Made by a program: the position numbers and the translations under genes. Shown one piece after another: positions 11,882 to 20,360 of a DNA stretch of 23,121 nucleotides; position 1 is the first letter of the stretch; each line of letters opens with the position of its first letter. The notes beneath the pieces were generated by a model. That model did not search any database. It was not told where the DNA came from and saw only the letters and a list, made by a program, of their open reading frames with translations. The DNA lies in NCBI GenBank assembly GCA_003427395.1, contig BFEA01000165.1, positions 2,358,024-2,381,144 on the forward strand, in the 5' to 3' direction. Source of the stretch: Chara braunii. Its lineage: Eukaryota > Streptophyta > Charophyceae > Charales > Characeae.

Positions 11882-12519
11882 ACCGGGTAAGGCGGCCGCC
11901 TTGATGCGGATCTGTGACATGAGCGTGAATGGCTGAGGCGTAGGCTGATTCGGCGAGATTGCTGCTATGATTGTGTACCCTTCAAGTATCATTCACAGAC
12001 CGTGAGCACGAGGGTCTTCTGGCAAACGCGGGAGACGAAGACTGAGCGAGCGACCGGTTGGGATGGGGTTATGCGTTTATTAGCACGTATGTACAGCTCT
12101 GTGTCACGGCATCCTTTCCGGCAGAAGAATCGAAACTCTGACTTGTCCCCGCTTTGTCTGTGTTTGCTGTTTCTTGTTCTTGTGATCTTCGTCTTCTGTG
12201 ATGTGGTTTGGGGGCGGGATTCGGGCGCAGACCGATGGCAGGGAGGGATTAGGTGCTAGAGAGAGGGAGGGTGCCAGGGTGCCTTCCTCCTTAGTCTGCA
12301 GGGTGCAGTTGGCAGGCAAGATCCTCGAATGCTTGACGTCACCATTCCTTCAACGACGGTTCTGGAAGAGCCATCGGATGGAAATCGAATCCCGATCTCT
12401 GGCCGGACAGCCAGCGTGGCTAGGGAGATAGTAATACAATATCACTGTGAGAAATTAAAAACAACGGTAATTGATACTACTTGTAAAGGTGCTCACGGCG
12501 AGCGACTTCCCGCTCGCTG
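11882..12519 (+). other. Upstream region of the IF-2 gene (5' UTR/promoter inferred)
   Basis: No TATA box or other promoter element can be placed with confidence. An in-frame TAA at 12484-12486 closes the IF-2 reading frame upstream of its ATG. A 63-codon open frame (12329-12520) ends in a TGA whose final A is the A of the IF-2 ATG. Whether it is transcribed is unknown. Confidence 0.4.
12498..12517 (+). promoter_or_regulatory. GC-rich hairpin abutting the IF-2 start codon
   Basis: GCGAGCG (12498-12504), a six-base loop, then CGCTCGC (12511-12517) form a perfect 7-bp stem ending two bases before ATG 12520. In the mRNA this would put a stable hairpin at the initiation site. A regulatory role is inferred only. 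Confidence 0.4.
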
Positions 12520-14919
12520 ATGGGGATGTCCAGGTGGAAGCGCTTGCTTCGCTTGGCATCATCAACGCTTAGATCTTCTGGTTACTCCCGCGATCAACGG
12601 TGGAGATGCACAAATGACGTGTCATCATCAGAGTCGCTGAAGATTCGAACGGGGCAATGCAGGCAGATATGCTCATCGTCGTCTTCATCTTCATCGGTAT
12701 CGTCGCTCACGGAGCCACGTTTCAATCGACGGGGACTTTTGGGTGAAAAGGATGCAGGGAGCTATGGCGGAAGAAGGCTATACAACGCTGATTCCCTGTA
12801 TACCCAATACAGCAATTCGAAGGGTGGGGGGGGAAGAGGAGCGGGTGGTGGTGGTGGTAGGCCGAAATTCCCAGCCGGGGCCCCGACGCCGAAGTACAGG
12901 CCTCAACGGCAGCAGCAGGCGGAGCAGCAGGCGCAGAAACAACAGCCGCGGCCCAAGGCTGCGCCGGTGGAAGCGCCGTACAAACCAGGTAGACCGCGGG
13001 TCTTACCGCCTAAGCGGAAGGAGGTACAGATTGCCGACCAGGTGAGTCTGCGGCAATTAGCGCAATTGATGGGGGCGAAGCTGGACGCGCTGGAGGCGGC
13101 CATGGGCGCGCTCGGGGAACAAGTTTCGTCCGCCGATCAGATCGTGAGCGCTGACGTGGCGGAGTTGTTGGCCCTGGAGTTCGGTTTCACGGTAAGGCGA
13201 GTGCGCAGCAGAGTGGTAGACGCGAAGCGACAACAAGTGCTTGCAGATTCGAAGGAGGCGGTCTCTTGGCCGACGAGGTCGCCCGTCGTGACGGTGATGG
13301 GACACGTGGACCACGGGAAGACATCGCTGCTGGATGCATTACGCAGGACTTCGATTGCGGCCAAGGAGGCAGGCGGGATCACTCAGCACATGGGCGCGTT
13401 CATGGTCCAGATGCCTTCAGCATCGGCGTCGCTAACGTTCATAGACACGCCTGGACACGCGGCATTCAGCGCGATGAGGGCACGTGGCGCCGCCGTAACT
13501 GATATCGTGGTGCTGGTGGTAGCAGCAGATGATGGGGTGATGCCACAGACCCGCGAGGCACTGGCGCACGCGCGCGCCGCCAGGGTCCCGATCGTCGTGG
13601 CCATCAACAAGTGCGACAAACCGGGTGCTGACCCAAAGCGCGTGCGTCAACAGTTAATTGAGGAGGGGGTGGAGTTGGAGGAGATAGGCGGGGAGGTGCA
13701 GGTGGTGGAGGTCTCGGCTACTGAGTGTCGGGGTCTGGACAAGCTGGAGGAGGCACTCCTGCTGCAAGGAGAGATGATGGATCTGCGCGCCAGAGTCAGC
13801 GGGGAGGCAGAGGGGGTGGTCGTGGAGGCGCGGCTGGACAAAGGGCAAGGTGCGCTTGCCACGACGATCATCCAAGCCGGGACTCTGGTACCGGGATCTC
13901 ACGTCGTTGTCGGGACGCAATGGGGCCGCGTGCGGCGGCTGCGCGACATGACCGGCAGAGTGATCGAGAGCGCGGGACCGTCGATGCCGGTGGAAATCGA
14001 CGGCCTCAAAGGGGTGCCGGAGGCCGGGGACGAGCTCCTGGTGGTGGGCGGGGAGGAGAGGGCGCGCAAGGTCAGCGACATGCGCAAGCAGCGCAAGGAG
14101 GAAGAGCGCCTGCGGAAGATGAGCGAGCGGTGGTCTTCTCCTCCTCCTCATGATCATCATCCCAAGAGAGCCAGTGCCAGTTCGTCGGGCGTTGAAGGTG
14201 ATAACGATGATGACACCTCCGCAGAAAACGACAGCAGCAGCCAAGACCATACGGTTCAAGTGCCGTTGATTGTGAAGGCAGACGTTCGCGGGACCGCCGA
14301 GGCTGTGAGGGAGGCGGTCCAGAACCTGAGCGGCCCTGGCGTGCACGTCAATGTGGTCCATACGGGTGTGGGTCCGATCTGTCAGTCTGACGTGGCGCTT
14401 GCTGAGGCCTGCGAAGCGTGCATCATCGGGTTTAATGTCCGCAGCGCGGGGGCGGCAGTGGACTCCGCCGCGCGCAGGGCCAGCGTCGTGATCACTCAGG
14501 ACCAAGTCATTTACCGCCTTCTGGAATCTGTGGGCAAGATGGTGGTGGGGAAGATGCCAGGCATGAACGAGGAGAAAATCGCTGGCGAGGCGCAGGTGCT
14601 GCAGCTGTTCGAGGTGAAGGGGAAAGGCTCTGCACCCTCCACTGCCGTGGCCGGGTGCAAGGTCATCGACGGCAGGTTGCAGAGGAACGCAAGGATCAGA
14701 GTCTTACGGTCCGGGGAAAAAATGTTTGAAGGGCCTTGTCGTTCCTTGCGCCGAGATAAGCTAGATGTGGAAACTGTGGGGAAGGGGACGGAATGCGGAA
14801 TGATCCTGGCTGATTGGAATGACTATTGCGTAGGGGATGTAGTGCAGTGCATAGAACAAGTCATGAGACCTGCTAAATTAGTGTCCACGTCGGATGGCAT
14901 GATGCACATTGAGGTCTGA
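12520..14919 (+). CDS. Organellar translation initiation factor IF-2, probably mitochondrial
   Basis: A 799-residue bacterial-type IF-2, a GTPase that places initiator tRNA on the small ribosomal subunit and drives subunit joining. The first ~35 residues are rich in Arg/Ser/Leu without acids until Asp25, as in a mitochondrial presequence. A Gly/Gln/Pro/Lys-rich linker follows, then an IF2_N-like segment (~167-232). The G domain has GHVDHGKT (261-268), GGITQH (285-290), DTPGH (309-313), NKCD (363-366) and SA (399-400). Domain II (~428-510) is followed by a charged helix, a polar acidic insert (~535-580), domain III (from 581) and domain IV (~690-799). All catalytic motifs are intact. The ATG is the first after the in-frame TAA at 12484; Met3 is an alternative. 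There are no introns, unlike many plant genes. Length is near that of plant and animal mitochondrial IF-2 (about 730-745) and shorter than plastid IF-2; plastid targeting is not excluded. Confidence 0.95.
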   Translation: MGMSRWKRLLRLASSTLRSSGYSRDQRWRCTNDVSSSESLKIRTGQCRQICSSSSSSSSVSSLTEPRFNRRGLLGEKDAGSYGGRRLYNADSLYTQYSNSKGGGGRGAGGGGGRPKFPAGAPTPKYRPQRQQQAEQQAQKQQPRPKAAPVEAPYKPGRPRVLPPKRKEVQIADQVSLRQLAQLMGAKLDALEAAMGALGEQVSSADQIVSADVAELLALEFGFTVRRVRSRVVDAKRQQVLADSKEAVSWPTRSPVVTVMGHVDHGKTSLLDALRRTSIAAKEAGGITQHMGAFMVQMPSASASLTFIDTPGHAAFSAMRARGAAVTDIVVLVVAADDGVMPQTREALAHARAARVPIVVAINKCDKPGADPKRVRQQLIEEGVELEEIGGEVQVVEVSATECRGLDKLEEALLLQGEMMDLRARVSGEAEGVVVEARLDKGQGALATTIIQAGTLVPGSHVVVGTQWGRVRRLRDMTGRVIESAGPSMPVEIDGLKGVPEAGDELLVVGGEERARKVSDMRKQRKEEERLRKMSERWSSPPPHDHHPKRASASSSGVEGDNDDDTSAENDSSSQDHTVQVPLIVKADVRGTAEAVREAVQNLSGPGVHVNVVHTGVGPICQSDVALAEACEACIIGFNVRSAGAAVDSAARRASVVITQDQVIYRLLESVGKMVVGKMPGMNEEKIAGEAQVLQLFEVKGKGSAPSTAVAGCKVIDGRLQRNARIRVLRSGEKMFEGPCRSLRRDKLDVETVGKGTECGMILADWNDYCVGDVVQCIEQVMRPAKLVSTSDGMMHIEV

Positions 14920-14940
14920 AACATGCTGATGTAAAATACT

Positions 14941-14964
14941 ACAGTAGTAGTAGTAGGAGGAGGA
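14941..14964. repeat. Short AGT/AGG trinucleotide repeat
   Basis: Four AGT followed by AGG units lie about 25 bp after the IF-2 stop, in its probable 3' UTR. A TGTAA word at 14930-14934 resembles the green-algal polyadenylation signal, but it is too close to the stop codon to be relied on. Confidence 0.5.
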
Positions 14965-15000
14965 TTATGGCGCAACAGGGACGTCGGTACATACCTTGTT

Positions 15001-15209
15001 GGCACTGTTTCCCCCCTTGTCCTTTTTCCCTTGTCCCTTCCCCTTCTGCTGGTTCCCCTTCCCCTTCCCTTCCCCCTTCTCCTTCCTTTCCTGTTAAGGG
15101 AGGCACTGTTTCCCCCCTTGTCCTTTTTCCCTTGTCCCTTCCCCTTCTGCTGGTTCCCCTTCCCCTTCCCCTTCCCCTTCTTTTCCTGTTAAGGGAGGCA
15201 CTGTTTCAG
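15001..15209. repeat. Pyrimidine-rich tandem repeat, ~101-bp unit
   Basis: GGCACTGTTTCCCCCCTTGT starts at 15001 and again at 15102. A third partial copy (GGCACTGTTTC) starts at 15197. The units end in CCTGTTAAGGGA and are filled with CCCCTT runs. They lie immediately downstream of the IF-2 gene. Confidence 0.85.
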
Positions 15210-15240
15210 TTCCGTCGAGTTACGTTAAGTTCCCGGAAGC

Positions 15241-15781
15241 TCTGTTAAGTCTCGTTTTTTTTTGTGTTCCAACAGTTTAGAATGGTACTACAGTAGGCAT
15301 TGAGTGTTTATTGTCTTATGAGGAATTCATTGTTGACGATTGATTGAGGTCTTTTTGTCAGTCCCAGGGATCCATCCCATTGGCAATCGGCTAGGGTGGG
15401 GCCCATAGTACCGGTTGTTATCCCAGTGCTTAGTCCTCCTCTGGCTGAGTGCTAGTGGGTGTGGAAACTGGGTTTTATTCGCTGTGGATGGTGATAGACT
15501 ACCGTTTTTCCTCCGGGCGGGACACCCCATCATCGTGAACGTACAGAGAGAGTCGTCCGTCGAAGTACGGTGGTGATGCTGGGGTGTTTTTTTCGGGGGA
15601 AGCGTGGCGGTTTCCTGGACCTATGGCTCTTTCTCTGTGTCTAGTTTGAACTACCGTAGGCAGTCTGGCAGGATGACAAGGCTGGTGTGAGTGAAAGTCA
15701 ACCACTTGAGTCAAGGATGTCATGGCTTGCATTGGGCCAGGTGGTGTGTTTGTTCCTCGAATACTGCAGTCGTAGATACAT
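15241..15781. other. Intergenic stretch, no recognised feature
   Basis: Mixed composition without long open frames that carry any known motif. I see no RNA gene or element boundary in it. Confidence 0.5.
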
Positions 15782-15811
15782 CATGGACATGGACATGGAC
15801 ATGGACATGGA
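15782..15811. repeat. (CATGGA)5 hexanucleotide repeat
   Basis: Five perfect CATGGA copies in tandem. They adjoin a tRNA-like stretch on the minus strand (15812-15900). Confidence 0.9.
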
Positions 15812-15900
15812 CTGTCGAGGCTCGACCTGTTAACGAGGCCCGATCAGCTGAGCTGCATCCTGAGCAGACTGTCAGGGTTCCGTCAGGGTTCGAACTCCTG
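15812..15900 (-). other. tRNA-like fragment, possible SINE relic
   Basis: On the minus strand GCAGCTCAGCTGATCGGGC resembles a tRNA D-arm/A box, and it is followed by CCTCGTTAACAGG, which resembles an anticodon arm. A canonical T-arm-like CAGGAGTTCGAACCCTG lies at its 5' side instead of its 3' side, so no complete cloverleaf can be drawn. The hexanucleotide tract at the 3' side is what a SINE tail would look like. It is not called as a tRNA gene. Confidence 0.25.
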
Positions 15901-15910
15901 ATGGGTCGGT

Positions 15911-16257
15911 GAATGTGGGCGACATGGTCTGTCATAGGCATATGCTTTTTTGTGTTGTTTTCTGGTGTTTTGTGCAGTTGTGTTTTGCGAACACGATAAC
16001 ATGCAGAGGAGCAGCAGCAACGTGCACAAACATCAAACTTGTACACGCCCACACAAACGCAAAACAACAAATTGTCTTGCATTCGTTTGCAGTACAGAGA
16101 ACATACAATTGGCTGTGCAAAACAAACAAGCAAACGGCCATATGAACGAGAGAGGCAGACAAACCCAGCCCATGTGTCTGAATGGTACACCGGTTATTAA
16201 CTGTTGATAAGCAGACCATAGGAACGACCGGCCCTTTTTTTTTATCGCATGGCAACC
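15911..16257. other. Intergenic stretch, no recognised feature
   Basis: A few short open frames occur on both strands, none with a motif. The right end passes into the left arm of the foldback structure. Confidence 0.5.
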
Positions 16258-16775
16258 AACCGCCATTGTCGAGTCCATGAATCATCTGCAACGGTAACAA
16301 CCCTGAAATGACCTGGAAGATGTAGGATGTATGCACGAATATTCGGATCCATGCCTGGCACGTGATTATGTGGGGTATGCACGAATGTTCAGATTCATGC
16401 CCGGCAGGGGTTTATGTGGGGTATGATTATGTGGGGTATGCACGGATGTTAGGATTCATGCCTGGCACGGGATTATGTGGGGTATGCACGGATGTTAGGA
16501 TTCATGCCTGGCACGGGATNGCACGGATGTTAGGATTCATGCCTGGCACGGGATTATGTGGGGTATGCACGGATGTTAGGATTCATGCCTGGCACGGGAT
16601 TATGTGGGGTATGCATGAATGTTCGGATTCATGCCTGGCACGGGATTATGAGAGGCAGGCTGTCACGTGCCAGGCATGGATCCGAATATTCGTGCAGACA
16701 TTCTACATGTTCAGGTCATGTCAGGGCTGTTACCTGCAGATAATTCATGGAGTCTTATGGGACAACAATGGTGGT
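16258..16775. mobile_element. Foldback-like structure with 46-bp tandem array in its loop
   Basis: The left arm (16258-16365) and right arm (16663-16775) are inverted copies. The inner 33 bp (16333-16365 versus 16663-16695) match perfectly; the outer parts match with substitutions and small indels, including ATGACCTG and CCATGAAT. Between them lie seven units of a 46-bp repeat starting GCACG at 16333, 16379, 16440, 16486, 16521, 16567 and 16613. The second unit has an extra 15-bp piece and the fourth is cut by a single N at 16520. The first unit is part of the left arm, so the array grew from the arm sequence. Foldback transposons have long inverted ends with internal tandem repeats, which this resembles, but no transposase or target duplication is seen. 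Confidence 0.6.
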
Positions 16776-16835
16776 AGGGTGCACACAGTAGGAAACCTCA
16801 ACTTTTTCTATCACCAAGCTGTCGAACATCACTCG

Positions 16836-17417
16836 GTGTGGCTCGTCCATCAAGAACAGTATGTCAATGTGTACCCGCAAGCTCTACAGCCGCCGGAGAG
16901 CACTCCGGCTGAATCACCTCGTTCCCCTGTGCGGGGCCAGGCAGAGAGTCCTCCCTTTGTAGATCGGTGGACGGATTCTGCCATGGACAGCGAAGGGGTG
17001 TGGCTGGTCCATCAACAACAGTATGTCGATGTGTACCCGCAAGCTCTACAGCCACCGGAGAGTGATCCGGCTGAACCACCTCGTTCCCCTGTGCGTGGGT
17101 AGGCAGAGAGTCCTCCCTGTGCAGATCGGACGGATTCTGCCGCGGACAGTGAAGGGGCCCCTCTAGAGGACAATGGCTGTGCCATCCCATTCTGTCGTCA
17201 CACCATCAAGAGCAGTATGTTGACGTGTAACCCGCAAGCTCTACAGCCGCCGGAGAGCAATCCGGCTGAACCACCTCGCTCCCCTGTGCTTGGCCACACA
17301 GAGAGTCCTTCCTGTGTAGATTGGACGGATTCTGCTGCTGACAGTGAAGGTGCCCTACTCCAGAGGATGATGGATGTGCCATCCCATTCTGTCGTCACAC
17401 AACTACAGTTTGGTTAG
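16836..17417 (+). pseudogene. Broken gene with Pro-rich 54-residue tandem repeats
   Basis: Three repeats encode QYVxVYPQALQPPES, PAEPPRSPV, then ESP, VD, TDSAxDSEG. Repeats 1 and 2 are offset by 162 bp (54 codons), starting at 16836 and 16998; repeat 3 follows after 194 bp. Repeat 2 lacks one Trp codon relative to repeat 1, an in-frame 3-bp indel, which argues for past selection on the protein. It is broken by TAG at 17099-17101 (CAG in repeat 1) and by a frameshift before repeat 3, where an extra A makes TAA (~17228). The segment GTGCCATCCCATTCTGTCGT follows both repeats 2 and 3. I do not recognise the family. It probably belongs with the RING-like relic downstream. Confidence 0.55.
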
Positions 17418-17502
17418 CATGCACACGGCATAGTCTTTGCTCCGAACACTATGAAGGGATGGTGACTGCCAGCCTCTGGCGTGAAAACTGTGACCTTTCA
17501 TC

Positions 17503-18477
17503 TTGTACTCATCCTTCCCACCCCTAAGTGCTTGCCCAGCATGCCGTCGTGGCCGCGACATGCTATGTCTAAATAGCTGTGAATGTCCGCTGACATGTCA
17601 GCAACGTGCTATGTGTCATAGATGTTTTCAGGAAGCTGTCATATCTCTATTGCGCGGACTATCCCCGATGCCATTATCCGTTGCATCCTCTCCTAGCATG
17701 TCCTCCATGCACCATTCTGCACTTGCCAAGCGAACGGCAGACGCAGCAGCCTGAGGTGGGTAATAGACTACCATACGAACCACCTACAGAACGCTGCACT
17801 GAAAGGATATCTCCACCGGGACGAGCTGTTGCAGGCTAAATTCTGCAGCAGCTAAGCACCCTTGCTTTGGATCAATCCCCGTCGTCATCTACCCATACAG
17901 GGAATACATACTGCGGAAACTCATGAAACCTGCAACGAATGACAGATGCAGCAGCCTGAGGTGGGTAATAGACTTCCATATGAACCACCTACAGAGCGCT
18001 GCACTGGAAGGATATCTCCACCAGGACGAGCTGTTGCAGACGAAATTCTGCAGCAGCTAAGCACCCTTGCTTTGGATCAATCCCTGACGTCGTCTACCAG
18101 TGGAGAGGGAATAAACACTACAGGAACTCGGGAAACCCGCTCAATACCTCTCTGCAATGACCCACCTGAGATCTGGTGGGCATGTGGTTCACATGCTTTG
18201 TGCTGAGAGGATTATCCCCATGCGAGTTTTTGCATTCATACGTATGATGACAGTCAGTACTGCACTCATGTACGGCATCCTGACATGTCGTGTCCAACTT
18301 GTAGAAGGGCAATGTCGGTCTGTGTTCCTAGCATGTAGGAGCCACGTAGCCTGTGACATCTGCCTACACCGAACCATTTGATGCAGCAACTGTGACTGCG
18401 AGAATTGGATGCGGTGCTTCCACAGTCCGCACCCGAACTGGTACTGTCCGGTCTGTAGGGGCAGCAACTTACCATAG
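17503..18477 (+). pseudogene. Decayed gene with duplicated segment and RING-like finger
   Basis: The 5' part (17533-17630) encodes CPACRRG, then CLNSCECPLTCQQRAMCHRC, a Cys-rich stretch. A ~205-bp segment is then repeated in tandem (17743 and 17948), encoding QQPEVGNRLPYEPPTERCT, RISPPGRAVA and ILQQLSTLALDQS in both copies but in different frames. The 3' part (18291-18477) has CPTC, ten residues, C-x2-H-x2-C-x2-C, 27 positions, then CPVC, followed by TAG at 18475. This fits a C3HC4 RING layout (C1-C2, C3-H4, C5-C6, C7-C8), typical of E3 ubiquitin ligases. A one-base shift (~18325-18335) and TGA at 18379-18381 interrupt it. Whether unspliced introns explain part of the disruption cannot be ruled out. 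Family identity beyond RING-like is unknown. Confidence 0.5.
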
Positions 18478-19280
18478 GCAACGGGTGCTCCTCAACTCAA
18501 AATCTTATGCAACCCAAACACTCGCTGGAGTCCGCGGCTGGACTCATGTGCCATTCTAGAGTAGTCTACTCCAGTGATGAACATGTGCAATCCTGCGAAG
18601 TTCGTCACACCTCTGTCCTGTCCTTTGTAGTCCACTTCTTCCCCTACCCTTTGTCCCTCACCAACCTCTTAATCCCTAAAGAACTCCGCTTCTCACCCCT
18701 TTCCGTTTACCCTCCCCTTATGTGCTACTAGCAAATAACTTACCAATGAGCATCATGAAGAGAACAGACAAAGTAGAAGCTGAAGTGAAATGAACAGGAG
18801 TATACCTTTCCCTTTACTCTGCCTCCTTTCATAGCGTACAAGTGGATTGTTAAGGCACATGGGGATGTGGGCAGCTGCCGCTCAACCACAATCAATGTGG
18901 GCAGCCTTGTACGTGCGAGGCACAATATAAAAGGGGAGCTGGAAGAACAAATGGAAGGGGTACCCCAAGGATAACCAAAAAACTGTCTAATTGTAAAAAT
19001 GCTTAAATGTTGGACTGTCTCGAACCGAGTGCTCTCATGGTCTGCAATAGGACAAAAGCTGCATTGATTCTGAATCTACTCATCTGGGTGGAATTGGGGC
19101 TGTTGTGGGGAAAATTTTAAATACACACAATCAGTTTTATGTTTGCAACTTTGCTTGAATTTTTCTACGAACTTTCTGCGTGGCTAGGTGAGCACCTTTA
19201 AGGAGTGCTAAATAGTCGGTGGTCAGTGGTTTGGAGTCTTACGGGGACCGCTCTGTCTGTGATGTCTGTGGTCTAGGAAG
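18478..19280. other. Intergenic stretch; isolated TATA-like box
   Basis: No gene is seen. TATAAAAGG at 18926-18934 is a textbook TATA word on the plus strand, and a 10-bp palindrome GGGGTACCCC lies at 18957-18966. The first ATG beyond it opens a frame of only a few codons, so no promoter is claimed. Confidence 0.4.
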
Positions 19281-19286
19281 TGGGGA

Positions 19287-19361
19287 AGAACGGGTAGAGC
19301 GGGGTAGGGCGCCGTGCGAGTTCCGCTCTAACCCCCCCTAACCCCGCTCTAACCCTGTTCT
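19287..19361. repeat. Imperfect inverted repeat with CCCTAA-like words
   Basis: The left arm (19287-19311) AGAACGGGTAGAGCGGGGTA matches the reverse complement of the right arm (19324-19361), in which CTAACCC-type words recur with CGCT between them. It resembles degenerate telomere-type repeat, but no run of perfect units is present. Confidence 0.55.
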
Positions 19362-19599
19362 ACCTATTTTTCTCCCCGTCTAACCCACTTTCGAAAAACG
19401 AGTGAGTGGTGGGAGGCTGCGGATGATGAAGACTAAGCCACCCCACTCAAAAACGACAAAAAAGCAAAAAAAAAAGTTAAAAAAACACACCCCTTTTATG
19501 CCCTTACACCCCTGAACATCCCTCCCCTACAACCATCAACACCCCTCTGCTGCGCCCCTCCCCAACTCCCCAACACCCCGCCTCCTATCGATGAAAAAC

Positions 19600-19613
19600 T
19601 CTCTCTCTCTCTG

Positions 19614-19667
<54 letters not shown>

Positions 19668-19697
19668 GCGCGCGCGGGCAAACACACACACACACAA
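19600..19697. repeat. (CT)n-(CA)n compound microsatellite
   Basis: CT units pass into CA units at ~19622, interrupted by a CG-rich piece (19665-19680) and then more CA. Confidence 0.9.
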
Positions 19698-19730
19698 ACA
19701 AGTGTGGCAGTGTATATTTCCATGTTCTAG

Positions 19731-19807
19731 CGGTAGATTCATTCGATTTTGCTCATCCTATCGATGGAAGTACCATGAGGCCAGCCGCGAGGTTGGAGAC
19801 TTACATG

Positions 19808-19812
<5 letters not shown>
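19731..19812 (+). repeat. 82-bp direct repeat, copy 1, carrying CT/CA tract
   Basis: Matches 22814-22895 with about four differences, all transitions, and both copies run directly into a (CT)n-(CA)n tract. The shared frame encodes GRFIRFCSSYRWKYHE. It appears to be part of a dispersed repeat family. Confidence 0.85.
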
Positions 19813-19869
<57 letters not shown>

Positions 19870-19870
19870 N

Positions 19871-19946
<76 letters not shown>
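19811..19946. repeat. (CT)n-(CA)n compound microsatellite with one N
   Basis: CT units, a single N at 19870, more CT, then CA from ~19914. The N marks an unresolved join, so the length is unreliable. Confidence 0.95.
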
Positions 19947-19948
<2 letters not shown>

Positions 19949-20019
19949 TTTATTTTTTTTAAAAGTAAATAAATAAATAATAATAACAAAAAATTGTGGC
20001 AGTGTATCTTTCATGTTCC

Positions 20020-20360
20020 TTTTTTATTTTTTATTTTTTATTTTTCATAAACAAATGCTCCAGTCTATTAGTGGGGAGCAGCACGTGCTGGGAACCGGGC
20101 CCAGCGTCCCATTTCGATTGGTACACATCATTGAGAACATTGAGATCATTTGAGATACCGGGGCCATTACCCGGCTTCGGCTGAGAACAGTCTGTGAACG
20201 CGATATGAATCAGACGGCATGGGAAGGATCATGAATATCTAATGACCTATTAAGGAACTACTCATGCAATAGGCTACCACAGAGGTCCTACAAATGCTCA
20301 CAGCCCTCAGGATCCCTAACAAGCCCTTCTAAGACTTTCCAACAGTCTTACTCCCTGTTG
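20020..20360. other. Intergenic stretch, no recognised feature
   Basis: AT-rich at first, then mixed. It contains a GCACGTGC palindrome near 20080. No gene or element boundary is seen. Confidence 0.5.

Noticed and set aside
13654-14505. 283-codon open frame on the minus strand inside the IF-2 gene
   Set aside because: It lies opposite a GC-rich, clearly functional coding sequence and has no motif; it is a shadow frame.
15880-15900. GTTCGAAC T-arm as part of a plus-strand tRNA
   Set aside because: No matching acceptor, D-arm or anticodon arm can be drawn upstream on the plus strand.
16362-17102. Single 246-codon open frame covering the 46-bp array and the Pro-rich repeats
   Set aside because: The 46-bp period shifts frame each unit and an N is inside, so the array part is not coding; only the Pro-rich part from 16836 is kept.
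18926-18966. TATA box and adjacent palindrome as a promoter
   Set aside because: No open frame or other gene evidence lies downstream.
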